Source of the DNA: Periplaneta americana
Lineage: Eukaryota > Arthropoda > Insecta > Blattodea > Blattidae
Direction of reading: 5' to 3'
NCBI RefSeq assembly: GCF_040183065.1
Contig: NC_091120.1
Coordinates: forward strand, 71,884,708 to 71,948,707
Length of the DNA: 64,000 nt
The notes under the pieces were generated by a model that did not search any database, had not been told where the DNA came from, and was given only the letters and a program-made list of their open reading frames with translations. How positions within the stretch are numbered: the first letter of the stretch is position 1; every line of letters starts with the position of its first letter. Positions 42,152 to 55,200 of this stretch are shown in pieces. Position numbers and translations under genes: made by a program.

Positions 42152-42427
42152 TTACAGCTGTACCTGAGAAACATTTTCTTTAAGTTGTATTAATTTATGG
42201 CGTTCTTTACCACCACATTTGTCATATTCAGTAGCATGTTGTAAAGAATAATGTCGTTTGATATTGAACTTCTTAATCAGTTGGAGTGTTTTATGCCAAA
42301 TTAAACACTTTGCTAATCCACTGCTCTCTACGGAAAAGAACTCCTCCCATGATACATTAAAAGCATTGGGTATAGCGGGACGCTTTAATGTATGAGCGAA
42401 AGCTCCGTCTTCAAAGTTCGCCATCAT
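42152..42427 (-). pseudogene. hAT transposase N-terminus, BED-like finger with lost Cys
   Basis: MMANFEDGAFAHTLKRPAIP..., SSGLAKCLIWHKT, then KKFNIKRHYSLQHATEYDK. In related GTF2IRD2/ZBED-like hAT proteins this reads C-x-x-C...H...H; here the second Cys is Trp, which would break zinc binding. Confidence 0.65.
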
Positions 42428-42562
42428 ACAGCAGAGTCACCACTGCACCGAAACTGAATGACATACAGTATGCATACGTCACACCGCTCGCGAGACCCGC
42501 TCTTTAAAGCACACAGCGCTCATTTCTCAGAATCACGTAATGTGCCCAGCCCTGACCTAAGA

Positions 42563-43828
42563 TAACACAGGACAGCACATGAACACCCATGCCCTAGATG
42601 GAATCTGAACTCATGACTATGGTTTCTACGCAACGTCAAAGGTATGCATCTTAGCAGTTTCGTATACCACGGAATACACGGAAGAAAATACGATCACAAT
42701 AAAGTAATGTATAATTAATTAAGGAAATATGAATTCGAGGCTTATATCGAGAATGGTTTGAATCCCGTTTGGTCTCATTACCTCATTCCGAGGTTATTTC
42801 CAACTTAAAGTCAGATAAGTACGCTATTGCTGATTCTCGAACTCATCTCGCCAAATACCTACGAAATTCAAACAACACTAGATAGCCTAACTCTGCAATT
42901 GATACAGCGTCTTTAAATAATCGATTGAAATAACTTTTGTCTGAAATCATTTGACACAAATATTTCTCTCAATCTTGTTTATTCCTTCAAAGTCAAATTT
43001 TTGGGATATTTTATCATTATTCACAATATTTCTTAATGCGTTAATGTTTTCACTGGGACGTTAATATTTTTTTTAGTGAAATAGTTAATAAGGTATCTGT
43101 AAAAACAAATGAAAAGTATGTTATATTGAAAAAAAATTCTGTGTGCACATGTTAATTTCTGGTGCTGTTCTCAAAAAGCTCATTGGTGTTTGTTGAACCA
43201 TTTGTACATAAAGTTTATTACCTCTTCTGTAATAAATCTGCGTTTTCTTAGGACTTCATTCGAAGTTCGGAACATAAGAAAGTCGAGCGAAACAAGATAG
43301 ATTTATATAGAGAGCTGCAGAACAGCGCTTAGAACCGGTCGGAGAACAACCGGCGAGGTTGAACATCCGACCGATATCCGACTTTCAAGCGATTGCGTCT
43401 AATGTTCTGCAGGGTAGACAGAACACCAGGCGCACTTCACCATACAAGAATTCTGATGACATTTTCTGATGTACATACAAATGGAGTAACAACAAAATTG
43501 AAAGAAATTTACTTTTCCTAATTAAGAAAAGAAATGTTAGTTTGAAAAAGGCCTATAATTGATTGGACACTTTGGTACATTATCTTCATAACTAATATAT
43601 AAATCAACTAATGGACACCGGTAACAACAAAGGAAATAAGCGTAATATATAGGCCTAGTTCAAGTCTGACATGTAAGAATAAAATCTTACAATTACTTAC
43701 AAAATAGAAGAGCAAATAAGTACAAACTTACTATTGGAACGTTCATACTTTAAACTCAAAATGCATAGGTTACCTCTAAAACAGTAGTTATTAATATAGC
43801 CTATGCCCTTTAATTATTCTAAGTGGAT
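42563..43828. other. Intergenic, no gene recognised
   Basis: Mostly AT-rich. A GC-richer part at 43270-43420 has short self-complementary words (GAACCGGTCGGAG, CCGACCG) but no clear element. Confidence 0.35.

Positions 43829-43875
<47 letters not shown>
43829..43875. repeat. (ATT)n microsatellite
   Basis: About 15 uninterrupted ATT units. Confidence 0.92.
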
Positions 43876-44004
43876 TCACTAATAAATAATTTTTAAGGAG
43901 ATAAAAAGGTATTAACAAAAATAAAAACACTCTCAAGCTATAATGATTGTAACTTCAAGATGCATGCTATTGCATCTGACGATACCTAACTACAATACCT
44001 GGAT

Positions 44005-44073
44005 TAATGAATGAGTGAATGAATGAATGAATGAATGAATGGATGAATGAATGAATGAATGAATGAATGAATG
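44005..44073. repeat. (GAAT)n microsatellite
   Basis: About 17 GAAT units with two variants. Confidence 0.92.
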
Positions 44074-44585
44074 GGGAGACAGGGGAAAATATCAATTGAA
44101 AGGTACAGATGATAATCCTTGCAACGATTCTTGAAACTCTTGGATGGCTCAATGTCATCTGTCTTTCTGACCCAGAGCCGTCCACCCGAGAAAGACTCGG
44201 ACATTCTTTAAATCGAACACTGAATCACTCCGTGAGACGCTTTGCATACTGTCTATAGCGCCAGACGTTCTCTAGCAATATATCGTTTCTATTTTCGTAA
44301 TCGGTTGTGCACAACTCTAGTGTATACTGTACAAACTTCCCAGTACATTCGTTGCAGGGTTTTTGGGACATACTTTGTCACATTCGAACATTATTACCAT
44401 ATAAGATAGCTCCTGGGATCTATATGACGAAGGTACAGTACGCGGTATATACAACCTACCGACATTATGACTGGACGTAGCACACGTTTTCAGTGGGGAG
44501 TTCCGAGTAAAAGAATTTTGAGATACATTTTTTACCCTTTGCAAGAACGGGTGGTGCAACTTCGAACTCTCTACAGATTATTTTA

Positions 44586-45010
44586 ATGAACAAGATATTT
44601 TTGGAATCATACAGATCAATTATAGCCACTGCCCTTACAGATGCCGATTACAACATCTTTGAAGAAGTCACTGGCAGTACACGGCGCATAAATATAATAG
44701 CTTCCAAGGAACCTACAAGATCTGGATTCATAATTGATCCCACTGTGCGTTTCGAAACGAATGAGGAACAGCCAGCAGAAGTTGATAAGGAAAAAAAGAA
44801 TATCTACAATCCTACCATTCTCTATTACCTCCAAAAGTACCGGCTAAAAGAGCTTGAAGTAATCTGGTTGGAGCAAGAGGTACCGCTACTCTCTTCATGA
44901 AAGATGTGTTAAAGAGGCTTGGAATACCTACATCTATTATTCCGGTTGTATCTTTGCTGCATTGAAAGGATCAATTGTTCTCCTGACGCATCACGTACAG
45001 TATATTCGAA
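44586..45010 (+). mobile_element. R2-like LINE C-terminus, second copy
   Basis: Reads SYRSIIATALTDADYNIFEE, RRINIIASKEPT, GFIIDPTVRFETNEEQPAEV and YNPTILYYLQKYRLKELEVI. After a frame change it continues ARGTATLFMKDVLKRLGIPT and SIIPVVSL, then LKGSIVLLTHHVQYI. Overlaps the 37.3-kb fragment at the RR-(V/I)-(D/N)-IIA block. Confidence 0.75.
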
Positions 45011-45255
45011 ATGAAACTAAGTTCATTAGCATTCTTTACTTTTTTGTAACACATACCTCTCTCTCTAAAACTAGGTATATTTCCACTAATCTAAAAATGT
45101 ATTTGCAGCTATGTACTGGTAGAAATTTCATTGTCAAAACAAAATCAATGGTTTAATGAACTTGTAAACATTAATATGGTTAAGTACTCTTTGTCCCTTG
45201 TGGCAGCTCACGAATGGTGAGAAGATTTCTAAATTATTAATTATAGGTTAGAGTG

Positions 45256-45405
45256 AGCTAGACACCTACGTATTACGTAATAATGACAAAATCGTTAAGA
45301 ATGTATTACATACAAAGCCAGAAGGGACTATAAAACCTGGAAGACCAAAGATGTGGTGGGAAGTGAAAACTTTTGAAGATGGCTATATAGGTCTTTCGTA
45401 TCAAT
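45256..45405 (+). mobile_element. LINE C-terminal scrap (KPEGT..PGRPK)
   Basis: NNDKIVKNVLHTKPEGTIKP then GRPKMWWEV. Matches the FNTKPEGTRK.GRPKLRWED-type end of insect LINEs. Followed by a GAT-rich 3' part that recurs at 46415-46500. Confidence 0.55.
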
Positions 45406-45527
45406 GATGATGACGACGATGATGGTGACTCTATTTGTGTGTATAACACTGGACTTTGGGAATATTACAATTTGTTCTGTTCCATTACATTATATATTCA
45501 TTCATTCATGGTTTTCTATCGAAGAAA

Positions 45528-45926
45528 AAGTCTTTCACTTTAAGCCCAGCAATCTTCAATCCGCCTTTCACTTAGTCACCGAATATGATTCATTTTTATC
45601 TTAACGTTGTTTATGATCTAATATCTTTTACTATCTCGAACTTTTTTCCCTTCCACCATTTCTTTCAGTGTATCATTCAGTACCGGCAGGCTTTTTCGTT
45701 TTAGTCAGTGAGCCAGCCAGTAGCCTACATTTTTCTCTTTTTGATCAGTTGTAGCATTATATTTTTTTTTACCCACTCTATCACAGCTTCATTTCTTATT
45801 CCGTCTATTTCACACGCTCCATTCTTTTTCACATTCATATTTCAAATGCGTCTAGTCGTTTATCTTCACTTCACACTTATAGTGTCCATGTTTCTGCCCC
45901 ATACAAAGTCACACTCCACACAAAGC
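45528..45926 (-). mobile_element. LINE fragment (same family as 40.1 kb)
   Basis: The nucleotide sequence runs parallel to 40067-40430 (for example TTTCAAATGC.TC.A.TCGTTT and CCATACAAAGTCACACTCCACAC type words), with frame breaks and an internal part that the 40.1-kb copy lacks. Confidence 0.6.
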
Positions 45927-46085
45927 AGAAATGATTAAGAAGATATTCAATACAACGCCAGAAGAGACTAGGAAACTGGAAGATCAAAGCTGAAGTGGGA
46001 GAATCGTGTGAAACGAGGCAGAGAGAGTCCATAAATTAAGAACTGGAGGAATTTGGCATTGAACATAAAACAATGGAGAAGAATT
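45927..46085 (+). mobile_element. LINE C-terminal scrap, + strand
   Basis: EMIKKIFNTTPEETRKLEDQ followed by stops and HKLRTGGIW. Same family as 45256-45405, joined end to end with the - strand LINE before it. Confidence 0.5.
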
Positions 46086-46524
46086 TTGAAGGTCAGGTCC
46101 CATATAGGATTTTAAAATTTATTTATACTGGCGGAGTTAAGGCGGAGTTCTCTTACATCCCACCAGGTCACAAAATACTCGTTCACAGGCAGTGAAATTT
46201 AACAAAAAGTAAAATGAACAAAATACTAACATATTACAAAATAATAACAAAATATACAGTATACAAAATTAAAATAATACCATAATAGGAAAAAGTAAAA
46301 TAAATATATAAAGATTGGAATATAAGAAATATAACATAAGTAATAATTCAATTAGTACTAATAAATAGTTAAATAGAAAATGTAAGGAAGAATACAACAA
46401 ATGGAAAGGATTGTTGTATCAATGATGATAATGATTATACCTATTTGTTTGTGTAACAATGGTCTTTGGGATTATTATTATTCTGTTTTATCACATTCTA
46501 TTTATATATGTATATTTATATGCC

Positions 46525-46627
46525 ATGTATTGTGGGTCCCTATCACCACGGCATGGCGCGTCCTCAGGTTGTGGATAGAGGAGACGGCCTCCAGATATAG
46601 AGGGTAGCTGCGAATATATTGAATAAG
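46525..46627 (+). mobile_element. LINE 5' region scrap
   Basis: CACGGCATGGCGCGTCCTCA and GAGGAGACGGCCTCCAGATA through GCGAATATATTGAATAAG. I recall this as the 5' leader of the TAAG-tailed LINE, leading in longer copies to the GCAGTCGTAGACAGCCGATA part found at 47979. From memory, unchecked. Confidence 0.45.
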
Positions 46628-46739
46628 CCCAGTGATGTCAACGAGAGCGCAAACGTGCTCATAGCACGCAAGGCACGCAGGTACAAGTCGCTGGTGAACA
46701 CAAGGGTTGTACATTACACATTGATGAAGAAGTCGTTCA

Positions 46740-47889
46740 GAATTTTCAGGCTGACTAGACTCTTAACGTCTTGTGTAAGTGAAAGATGAGGTTGGTTTGT
46801 GGAAATTATTTAGTTATAAAGACAAGCAGTGTCGAACGCCTGAAATTATTAGTTCATCTACAGAATGATATTATATTCAAATTAGTTTAATTTTATTGAC
46901 ATTAAGTAATAGTAAATATATGTAAAGATACTGTAGAGCTTCTTCCTCACAGCATTGTATTTATGTTTACAGAATAAAATACAAACAAAAGTGTGTGCTG
47001 CTAATGGCGTAGACTCGTTAAATGTCAGTTGGGAGTTGTGTCTATAAATTGTCCAGATTTTCGTACATAAATTCTCAGTTTAACGATGTTTCTTACTATT
47101 ACGATATTGTTCTGTTCAGATATTTTGAATTACGTGAATATTTATCAGAATTCATAATAGAAAAACAGAGATAGTCCAGAACTAGTTGACTCTACATGGA
47201 TCGAGGAACGTAACTTTCTCAAGGATGTATTAGAGCAACTGAACGTTTTGAATTTGAGATCGCAAGGAAAGAATCAATTAATCTGTGTCGACAGATATTG
47301 TTAAAAGCTTTCAGATGAAGATTTCATTGTGGATGTCGCAGATCTCACAGCACAATTTTTATAATTTCAACGCCTTCACTCATTGACTTCCTGTTCAACA
47401 GTGTAAAATACTGTTATGTTTTAAAAAATCTCTGGGAAGAGTTTCATAGACGTTTTAAAGATATTGGCCTACTCCAGCTCAAGTTGGATTTGTGTCGGCA
47501 AAAATCAGAAAAAAAAAAAAAAAAACACTTCTGAATTACGCGAGAAGTCAGGAATTTAAATTTGTTCCTAGAAATGTGATGATGCTCATATAAGTAGTAG
47601 GCCTACATGATTATGTAACAGTTAATAACAATAATTAGGCCTAGGCTAATTATAGGCCTCATTATGTAAAACTGCTTAAGTTAAAGAGAAGCTATGTTTA
47701 TTATTTTTATATCCTACTATTTTATAATTAATTGCTGTTATTAGAGAGGTACATGTTGCAAAATATGCTTTTATTTCTTGTTTTCTTGTATAAGCGTAAC
47801 ACATTATCTATTACTTAAGAGCAGTTTAATTCATATTGCAGTGATAGGCCAATATAGTTCATTTTGCTCACCCTTTCTTGTTCACCGCT
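46740..47889. other. Intergenic, no gene recognised
   Basis: AT-rich, with an A run at 47510-47525. Weak frame near 47200-47500 could be an old retroelement, not supported. Confidence 0.35.
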
Positions 47890-48722
47890 ACTGCTTGTAG
47901 AACAGATTCATTGGAACCCGTGAGCGCTTGGGAGCACGTAGTGTCTTTCGCGTGCTCTGACCTTGACATCCCTGGAATAAGCAGTCGTAGACAGCCGATA
48001 AGGGGCGGTCCTCCAGCTTGGGGGTTGGACGAAGGGCTAACAACCCATCACCGTAAAAAACAGTTTGTTACGAATCCATACAATAAGCCTCGGAATGGGA
48101 CTGATTCTCTGGCACGGCCACAGCAAAGGAACTCGGGAGGAAATTAAACACAGAATAAATATGCGAAATGCCTGTTATTATTCGGTTGAGAAGCTTTTGT
48201 CATCTATTCTGTTATCAAAAAATCTGAAAGTTAGAATTTATGAAACAGTTATATTACCGGTTGTTCTGTATGGTTGTGAAACTTGGACTCTCACTTTGAG
48301 AGAGGAACAGAGATTAAGGGTGTTTGAGAATAAGCTTCTTAGGAAAACTTTGGGGCTAAGAGGGATGAAGTTACAGGAGAATGGAGAAAGTTGCACAACG
48401 CAGAACTGCACGCTTTGTATTCTTCACCTGACATAATTAGGAACATTAAATCCAGACATTTGAGATGGGCAGGGCATGTATGGGTGAATCCAGAAATGCA
48501 TATAGAGTGTTAGTTGGGAGACCAGAGGGAAAAAGACCTTTGGGGAGGCCGAGACGTCGATGGGAGGATAATATTAAAATGGATTTGAGGGAGGTGAGAT
48601 ATGATGATAGAAAGTGGATCAATCTTGCTCAGGATAGGGACCGATGGCGGGCTTATGTGAACGCGGCAATGAACCTCCGGGTTCCTTAAAAGCCATTTGT
48701 AAGTAAGTAAGTAAGTAAGTAA
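47890..48722 (+). mobile_element. TAAG-tailed LINE with internal deletion
   Basis: Leader part (47970-48130: GGGGCGGTCCTCCAGCTTGG, CCTCGGAATGGGACTGATTC) runs straight into RT C-terminal coding at ACTCGGGAGGAAATTAAAC (~48130): EIKHRINMRNACYYSVEKLL, VVLYGCETWTLTLREEQRLR, then [20 protein letters not shown] and NLRVP stop, tail (TAAG)n. The endonuclease and most of the RT are gone. Left border uncertain. Confidence 0.8.
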
Positions 48723-49135
48723 TATTTATATGGTTTTATTAAGTAGGCTATGTTTATAATTGAAAGAATTAACCGTTATTGATGAGTTAATCATAATATA
48801 TTCTTCCACGATTTCTTTACATTTATTTCAGTTCGTGCTAGATACTTTTTTATATTGAATACAACTCTCTCCTGGTAAAATATGATTCCTGATGTAATTT
48901 CCCAGGTGTAATATTCGTAGCGATTTCCTTTTATATAAACCCATTCTGATTATCCTGTACTGTATTTGGAGTAAGAATGTTGATAAACTGCCTTAAATAT
49001 TGAATATTAACGAAGTCCGTCCAATATTCAGATGAAATGGCTATAGACGGAGACAGACAGCACGACGAGTGCTGAAAATCTCTAAATCAATATGTTGCAG
49101 CGTCTAACGCATGTGTGTCTGTGTGTATTTCAGCG

Positions 49136-49207
49136 ATGCGTGTCAATTCGTGTTGCTGTTGCTTCTCCCTCAAGATGGGCTGCATGATCATTGCGATGTA
49201 CTACGCG
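49136..49207 (+). CDS. Four-TM protein exon 1 (start codon)
   Basis: Exon begins at 49134 after tgtatttcag; ATG at 49136; donor gtaagt at 49208; phase 0 out. Encodes 24 residues with the run of four Cys (CCCC) and the first half of TM1. Confidence 0.78.
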
Positions 49208-52200
49208 GTAAGTGTCAGGAACAGATAATCCTGAAACATATCATTTTCCTTAGGCACGAAGTCGTTCTCGGAGATATAATGGCTTTCTCGGACCTTCAGA
49301 AAGACTACAATTGTTTTCATAATAGTACTGGACCATCCTAATACTTAACGATAAAACCACAGTCTAATATATACAGACACGAAGCTCAATGTGTAGTAAA
49401 TATGCATCCATAAATAGTTGCTAACTACTAGCATCGCTACTATCGCCTCATTACTGACAATGCGAAATAGTACTTGCACAGTCTATTGTTCCTAGCAACC
49501 TCAACAACTCAAGCTTCGTGACTGTATATACTAGACTGTGATAAAACCATGGCTTGAAACTTCAGAAGTCTTGTAGTAGCTAATAGGTACTACTAATAAA
49601 ATCATTAATTTTTATGCAACAAAATGCTAACTATGGAAACACGACCATAGTGATGTGTTTGTTTTTATTTTTGCCCTCAATTATAATTATATTTGGGGCG
49701 CGCGGTAGCGTCGCGGTTAAGACGTGACGCTGCAAGCCGGAAGGTCGCGGGTTCGAATCCCAATAAGATCATGGATTTTTCCATTGATCCAATTCTTCCA
49801 GCCGCACTATGGTCCTGGGATCTACTCAGGCTCCAACAGAAATAAGTACGAGGGGAATTTCCTTGGGGCTAAAGGCGGCGGGCACGTAGGAGTGACATCC
49901 CTACTGCTATTAAATGCCGATTGTAAATGTTTTACCTTAGGTTATTTAGCGTCTGAATGAGATGAAAATGATAATGCCGGTGAAATGAGTCCGGGGTCCA
50001 GCACCGAAAGTTACCCAGCACTTGCTCAAATTGAGTTGAGGAAACACACCGCGAAAAAAACCTCAACCAGGTAACTTGCCCCGAACGGGATTCGAACCCG
50101 GGCCACCTGGTTTCGCGGCCAGACGCGTTAATCGTTACTCCACAGGTGTAGACGATTGTAAAGGAGGGAGCCTTAATCTCTCGCCACACACTGGGCCGAT
50201 TTGGCCTGCCATGAAGTTGACTTTAACTTTTATGCTTATTTTTATGATGCTATAAACTTTTAAATGAATTTTGAATGGCCTTATAAGCCTGAGCGAATTG
50301 TGCCATAGATATATGCCAGGTTAAAAGACCCTGTATCTGAGTGATAAGAATTTAGAAAAAAATTTCCAACAGTTTCTTGTCTACGTCGAAATTTAATTCT
50401 ATAGATAGGAAAATGTACCTACACGTATATAAAGCATATATTTTATGCTCCGTCCGTCCAATCATCCAATCATCCATCCATCCATGGACAAAGTTATCCG
50501 AGAAAAAATTAGTGTTGTAAGTCCATCGCTCTAGAGTAACGGTTAGTATGCCTAACCATGAAACGAGCGGGACCGGGTTCAAATCTGGTTGGGACAAGTT
50601 ACCTGGTTGAGGTTTCTTCCGGTTTTTTCTCAACCCATTAATAGCAAATTTCGGCGTTGGCCCCTGGACTTCACTGGCATTATCAGCATTAACTCATTCA
50701 GAAATCAGATAAACATATCTGTTGATAAAGCATCGTAAAATAATCCAATTAAAACTATTGTATTGTAGCATAGAATTCCTCGTTTCATTTGTAATGTTTC
50801 GTTTTTCAGACAAGTGGCATGAAACTTTGTGTCATATCTTCTATAAATAGCTACATAATGAAATTTGTGGTTTAAATTTGTCGGCACCACCACCATTATC
50901 ATGAACATGGTTTCGGCTTGTACCACAGTCTAGTATATACAGTCACGAAGCTCAATACGTAATGAATATGCATCCATAGATCGCTAGGATCGCTACTATC
51001 GCCTCATTACGGACAATGGTGTCCGTCCTGATGTTGTGGAAGAGAAGGCCTGATAGCCTTAACTACACCAGAATAAATAAATAAATTAATAAATTAATAA
51101 ACAAACAAGCAAGAAAACAAATAAATAAATAAATGCGAAATAGTACCGGCACAGTCTATTGTTCCTAGTACCCTCATAAACTCAAGCTTCGTGACTATAT
51201 ATATTAGACTGTGCTTGTACCGTCTTCAAAATTTGTTGCTAATCCGATTACTCCATGGATTTCTTTACTCTTTGGTATATTGCTGTACAGTCTATATGAA
51301 ATTCGGTTATTTTTTATTCCAGCCGTGTGTGCCAATTAGTTACGTCTTGTAAATTCTATTTTGTTTTTAGTTTTTATTTCTTTACCAGGTTCATAACCGA
51401 CTCAAATTTATCCTGTAAGCAGTTAAATTCTGACTCTTCTTACGGTATTATTTGTTATTTGAGTCAATGTCTACATTGGCACCAAAAATTTAAAATATTT
51501 CCTTTTCTTGCTATCCTTAATAGGTATTGCTTGGTATTGTCTGTAAGTTGTTGAAGTTTATTTAATTAACTTTATGTCATAAGTTAGACTGAAAGACATT
51601 TTTCATACCAAATAGTTAGAACATACTATTTTTTAAATAATCATTTAGAATTATATTAGTTATAAGGTGAATAATCTAGAGAATATTTCAATAATTTTGT
51701 GCCCCATGCATATTTATGAATGTATTATTTCAATAATCTCGTGTGTTTTTCTGAGTATATGGCATAGGAAATTCACATTGACATAAAAAACCTATGTACG
51801 AATAGCTTAATTAGTGGGCCATGTTTAAACATTTGCAGGCTTTGACAATTTGTAAAACGAGAGATTATCATTTATGGTTACTAAATCAAAGCCTGATATT
51901 TCTTGTTTTACAAATTGTCAAAGTCTGCTAATTTCTAAACAAAGCCCACTGATTAAGATATTTCCACATTCTAGTATAAACAGTCACGAAGCTCAATACA
52001 TAGGGAATATGCATCAATAGATAGTTGCTAACCACTAGGATCGCTACTATCGCCTCATTACAGACAATACGAAATAGTACCTGCACAGTCTACCGTTTCT
52101 AGTACCCTCACAACTCAAACTTCGTGACTATATACTAGACTACGATATTTCTTCATTGTTTTATACGGAAGTTCCTCATGATAAATTCATACACCTAGAA

Positions 52201-55200
52201 AAACACATGGTATATACAGGGACATCATTTTATTTTTACTAACATTTCTAATATTAGCCTGACTATATCTTCGGATTAACTTACCCCCTTCCACGACTGG
52301 AGTTCGATGATACTGGCGTAAAATGCAAACAAATCACTTTACTAGATATAGGAGGGAAGAAAAGTAGTTCATCCATTTACGTAAACTAGGAAATATCGCG
52401 ATTTTGAGTTCGATAATTTTCATTAGGTTCTTGTTTAATCAAAATACAGTACTCTATTAATAAAATAAGTGTTCTTACTCACGAATTGAGCTATCCATTC
52501 GGACGTATTCATTAAGCAGTGTATATTATACTGTCTACAGCACATTAGCGTAAAATTTAGAGAATGAAGTTAAATTGAAAACTAATCATAATATGAATAT
52601 TTAAACTCATTTTTGAAAATGGTGGCCGTTCATTTCGAAACAGGCTTCAGTTCTTTTGTGCATATTATGGCACTATAGACTATTGTACCTAATCCCAATT
52701 ACCAGTTTCGTTCTTCGTCCTAGTAACTCATGTTGAAATAATTCTGTACCTACTCTATAAAAGAGTACCTTACGTACTGTAAATTCAATCTTCACTTCTG
52801 CTCCATCGGAAAAGATAAAATTACTCAGACATGCTATCTACTGTCCGTCCAAGTGGTTTTGTCGCAGGGTCGTAGAAAGGGGAGAAATCACGTGACAGTT
52901 AATTACTTAACGAGGCCCTTTTATTTATGTTATATTAAACAGTTGTATAATATTACGTAGACGTCCAATTTCTAATAAATTAATGTTTTCAGAAAAGAGC
53001 TAAGACAGCCCAGCTACTAGCCTTCACAGAGTGGTGAGCAGAAGCGGGTGGGGGGGAAACCGGGATGTGACGTAGGCAAACGGACGACAGTACCTGTGAG
53101 AAAATATGATTCAATATTGAAAGCTCTTTCGTCACTGGAAAACGCGAACATATTTCTGGAACGTACTATACTCAGTAACTCATACGCGGCCTTGGTTCTG
53201 TGTGAAGAACGGTTTGAAGTTTACTAGTAGAGGAGGTGGGAGTGAAGTACATTCAAAAACTCAGGTACAATAAAAATTGAAGTAAAAATAAAATGATTCC
53301 CTGTATCTGTAACTTACTGTAAAAATTGCCTACTTATTAATGACAAATTAATTACTAAGCTGTCGTGCATGGATATTGAAATGTAACTCTCCAAATTTCA
53401 CACCAGAATCAGTCGGAGCTAAAAGGAACTAAGTCACTTTTCACAACTTTTCAGGAACAGCAAAAAACATCCTACTATATTAATATTTTTATGTTATAGA
53501 ATACCAAAGAACATTTCAAAGTTTGACTTATTTCCTTCTTCCACCGTTCGATGCGCATGACATCCATTGTTCAAGTGATTACATAACCAAAAAAAACTGC
53601 ATATTTTGACTTAGTTCCTTTTAGCTCCGACCGATTCTTTTGGAATGTACTCGTATATATGCTCCTGAGTCCTGAGACATTTGTTGTTTTATTTTTAAAG
53701 TTAAGTATAATTGTACACTTCAGAAAAGAAGTCACCGACATGAAAGAAAATACTGAAAAATTCTGCAGGTTATGTACAGTTGGACACAAATGCAGATATA
53801 TACAGTCCGCATTTCACGAGAAGATCCGAGCAAGGAATGCGAGTTTTTCCCCCCACTCTTAAAACCTATCCCCGACATGGAACCGGCTGGCCTTGCTTGT
53901 CCCAGCCGGCGAATGACGCCACTCTTATCCACCTGCTTCTTCAAGAACGCTGAGTTACTGGCTTACTCTCTCCTCTTACCCCGCAAGGACCATACTCCCC
54001 TCGCAGGGATCCTCTCGTGAAATTTGGACAGTACTATACTTCGGGTCTCTATACAAACATCTTATATCATAATCATGTATGCAGTATGCTATAGTATACT
54101 ATACTCTCAAGACTCAGGAGGATATTCGGTATTCTAATATTAGAATCAGCACTTATGATCAAACTTATTAATTTTATTGCTATTTACAACGCATAGGCAT
54201 TAAAAAGTGAATATCCTCTGTATACTTGGCATTGCCCTAAACTGTATTTGTCTTGCAGGTAGTGTCCACGTATCTTCTTATATCTTCCGCTATTGACCTT
54301 CATGACATCCTCAACGACCAAAGCGTCAACGAAACGAGTAAGAAGGCAAAGGATCCGATAATAATAGGTAATTATAATGTTCCAAGAGAGTTTTTATTTA
54401 TATCACGACATCCTAAATGATTTATAGGAGTTTAAATAGCAACTCATAATTTTCTGTTAGAATGTTACAAGGGCTTGTGAGCAGAACTTAATGATTTCGT
54501 GATATTTGTAATATACTAGGATATTTAGATCATAGTTTTATTTCAGAGTAGGCCTATTGTTAAGACGATAATTAAAAAAAAATCGTCGTCTATATCAGAA
54601 GGCTTTTCTTTTTCTAATTTTTGTTCTTCTCACCCTCTTTTCCTGACTTATGTTGTCAGTGATTTTGTGGTTTCTGGTGTTTCTGAAGGAATCATGTGGT
54701 CAGAGTTCAGACTGATTTTCTGGTAGGTTTTACTTTATGATTACTTTCCTGACTTATGTAGACAGTGATTTTGTGGTTTCTGGTGTTTCTGAAGGAATCA
54801 TGTGGTCAGAGTTCAGATTGATTTTCTGGTAGGTTTTACTTTTTGATTACGCGAAGAATTTCGATGGTGTAAACATCGGTTCCGAAAGATTTTCGCTGTA
54901 GTACATGTGTCATGAGCAGGGAGCGGATTTTGATGACATGACATCTTTTTTTTCTTCACATCCTTTGCAACGCCGTAAATAAAAATGTAATTTTTGGTCA
55001 TTTTTCGCTGTTTTAATCTTTTAGGTAATTTTTTTTTTAATTTCGAGGAAATTTTTCGGTAATTTTCTTAATTTTTGAGGGAATGTTTTGGTCATATTTT
55101 AAATTTTAAGGTGTTTTTAATCACTTAAGCTCAAGACTTTAATAACGAACTAAAATTTCCCAATATAGGAAAACTCGTAAAATTAGTACTGACACTACCC

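Larger units (their letters stand above)
38461..42554 (-). mobile_element. hAT transposon, 4.1 kb, defective, BED-type
   Basis: Perfect 8-bp target duplication ACCTAAGA at 38453-38460 and 42555-42562. Ends CAGGGCCGGGCATGAGAGC and (complement) CAGGGCTGGGCACATTACG. Transposase pieces lie on the - strand in the right order (BED finger at 42427-42152, middle helices at 38995-38707) but are 3.2 kb apart, and the catalytic C-terminal part is missing. The gap holds other repeats and a LINE. Confidence 0.88.
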
